From the NCBI GenBank assembly GCA_003153335.1, contig PLYG01000227.1, forward strand, positions 1-7,179: a DNA stretch of 7,179 nucleotides. The letters run 5' to 3'. The position numbers were made by a program, and so were the translations under genes. The notes below the pieces were generated by a model. That model searched no databases and had not been told where the DNA came from. It worked only from the letters and a program-made list of their open reading frames with translations. The DNA comes from Betaproteobacteria bacterium (GTDB lineage Bacteria; Pseudomonadota; Gammaproteobacteria; Burkholderiales; Casimicrobiaceae). Below are positions 5,964 to 7,179 of this stretch, piece after piece. Position 1 is the first letter of the stretch, and each line of letters opens with the position of its first letter.

Positions 5964-7179
5964 ATGATGAACAAACCCACGGAAGCCGCACGCATCGTCG
6001 TGCAGGGCAAGCAGAAAATGACGGCTTCGGAGGCCTTTGTCGAAACGCTGGTAGCGCAGGGGGTCACCGATGTGTTCGGCATCGTCGGCTCGGCGTACAT
6101 GGACGCGCTGGACATTTTTCCGGCGGCCGGCATTCGCTTCATTCCGGTCGCGCATGAACAGGGCGCCGCGCACATGGCCGACGGCTATGCGCGGGTCACC
6201 GGACGCCACGGCGTGTGCATCGGGCAGAACGGTCCGGGGGTCACCAACTTCGTCACGGCGATCGCCGCTGCGTACTGGGCGCATTCGCCGGTGGTCGCGA
6301 TCACGCCGGAGACCGGTTCGATGACGCTGGGCCTCGGTGGTTTCCAGGAAACCGACCAGTTGCCGATTTTTTCCAAGATCACCAAGTTCCAGGCCCATGT
6401 CAACAATCCGCGCCGGATGGCGGAATTGACCAGCCGCGCCTTCGATCGCGCAATCCTCGAAATGGGGCCGGTGCAGCTCAACATTCCGCGCGATTATTTT
6501 TACGGTGAGTACGAATACGAAGTCCCGGCGCCGATTCGCGTCGAGCGCGGCGCCGGCGGCAGCAAGAGCCTCGATGAAGCGGCGAAGGCGCTCGGGGCGG
6601 CGAAGTTCCCGGTGATCATCGCCGGCGGTGGCGTGATCATGTCCAACGGTTTTGATGCCGGTGTCGCGCTCGCCGAAATTCTGGAGGCGCCGGTGTGCAG
6701 CTCCTACCTGCATAACGATTCGTTCCCGTCCCGGCACCCGCTGGCTTGCGGGCCGCTGGGCTATCACGGCTCCAAGGCCGCGATGAACGTCATCAACCAG
6801 GCCGACGTGGTCGTGGCGCTCGGCTCGCGGCTCGGCCCCTTTGGCGTGCTGCCGCAATATGGTTTCGACTACTGGCCGAAAAACGCCAGGCTGATCCAGG
6901 TCGACGCCGACGCCAAGGTGCTGGGGCTGGTCAAGAAGACCGACATCACGATCTGGGGCGATGCGCGCGAGGTCGCGGAAGCGCTGACGGCGCGGCTGAA
7001 AACGATGACGCTCGCCTGTAACGCCAATCGCCCCGAGCGTCTCGCGCGGGTGCAGGCGGCCAAGGACACGTGGGGGATGGAACTCCAGTCGTGGAACAGC
7101 GAAAGCGACGCCTGGAGCAAGGAAGTGGCAGAGGGTTCGAATTACATGCATCCGCGCCAGATGCTGCGCGAACTGGAGA
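5964..7179 (+). CDS. xsc: Sulfoacetaldehyde acetyltransferase (Xsc), N-terminal two thirds
   Basis: The gene runs off the right edge; 405 of the roughly 590-600 residues usual for Xsc are visible. It is a ThDP-dependent enzyme of the Xsc type, converting sulfoacetaldehyde plus phosphate to acetyl phosphate and sulfite in the cytoplasm. Diagnostic text includes 'KMTASEAFVETLV' (18-30), 'VFGIVGSAYMDALDIF' (37-52), 'HEQGAAHMADGYARV' (64-78; probable catalytic E65), 'IGQNGPGVTNFVTAI' (86-100), 'GLGGFQETDQLPIF' (123-136), 'QLNIPRDYFYGE' (171-182) and 'SYLHNDSFPSRHPL'; these are characteristic of Xsc rather than acetolactate synthase. The ThDP motif (GDG...N) would lie beyond the edge. Two ATGs compete, 5964 and 5967; AGAGGAG (5954-5960) lies 3 and 6 bases before them, so 5967 has the better spacing. 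About 18 residues precede the conserved region. Sulfite release requires a sulfite oxidase or exporter, not seen here. Confidence 0.93.
   Translation, partial: MMNKPTEAARIVVQGKQKMTASEAFVETLVAQGVTDVFGIVGSAYMDALDIFPAAGIRFIPVAHEQGAAHMADGYARVTGRHGVCIGQNGPGVTNFVTAIAAAYWAHSPVVAITPETGSMTLGLGGFQETDQLPIFSKITKFQAHVNNPRRMAELTSRAFDRAILEMGPVQLNIPRDYFYGEYEYEVPAPIRVERGAGGSKSLDEAAKALGAAKFPVIIAGGGVIMSNGFDAGVALAEILEAPVCSSYLHNDSFPSRHPLACGPLGYHGSKAAMNVINQADVVVALGSRLGPFGVLPQYGFDYWPKNARLIQVDADAKVLGLVKKTDITIWGDAREVAEALTARLKTMTLACNANRPERLARVQAAKDTWGMELQSWNSESDAWSKEVAEGSNYMHPRQMLRELE

Noticed and set aside
5889..7151. Long minus-strand open frame (420 codons) opposite xsc
   Set aside because: Shadow of xsc; the sense strand carries the unmistakable Xsc motifs and a good ribosome site.

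Overview
The window looks like a GC-rich proteobacterial chromosome. Codon use and the style of the Xsc and Pta proteins suggest a Betaproteobacterium, probably Burkholderiales, though no taxonomic marker gene is present. It divides into a left accessory part (about 1-1097), visibly less GC-rich, and a right metabolic part (about 1098-7179), strongly GC-rich.

The left part holds the 3' end of a type I restriction enzyme R subunit (hsdR) and then a two-gene toxin-antitoxin-like module: a DUF4258 protein and a small YgiT/MqsA-type zinc-finger protein, overlapping by one base. All three read on the plus strand. This looks like the edge of a defence or genomic island.

The right part centres on C2-sulfonate breakdown. 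A plus-strand gene running off the right edge encodes sulfoacetaldehyde acetyltransferase (Xsc), which splits sulfoacetaldehyde with phosphate into acetyl phosphate and sulfite. Divergent from it, on the minus strand, are an IclR-family regulator, phosphate acetyltransferase (Pta, acetyl phosphate to acetyl-CoA) overlapping the regulator by 4 bases, a short decayed stretch, and a PfkB-family kinase. That kinase strongly resembles E. coli YihV (6-deoxy-6-sulfofructose kinase) and keeps the three residues I recall as its sulfonate-binding set. A complete ThDP-dependent decarboxylase/acetolactate-synthase-like gene (1098-2744, plus strand) faces the kinase gene end to end.

Xsc and Pta together give a clear end of pathway: sulfoacetaldehyde to acetyl-CoA plus sulfite. 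The upstream substrate is not fixed by the window. The most interesting hypothesis is that the YihV-like kinase and the second ThDP enzyme, as a candidate sulfopyruvate decarboxylase, connect a sulfosugar or C3 sulfonate to Xsc. No aldolase, isomerase, dehydrogenase or transporter is visible here, so this is inference. The IclR protein is the obvious candidate regulator of both divergent transcripts.
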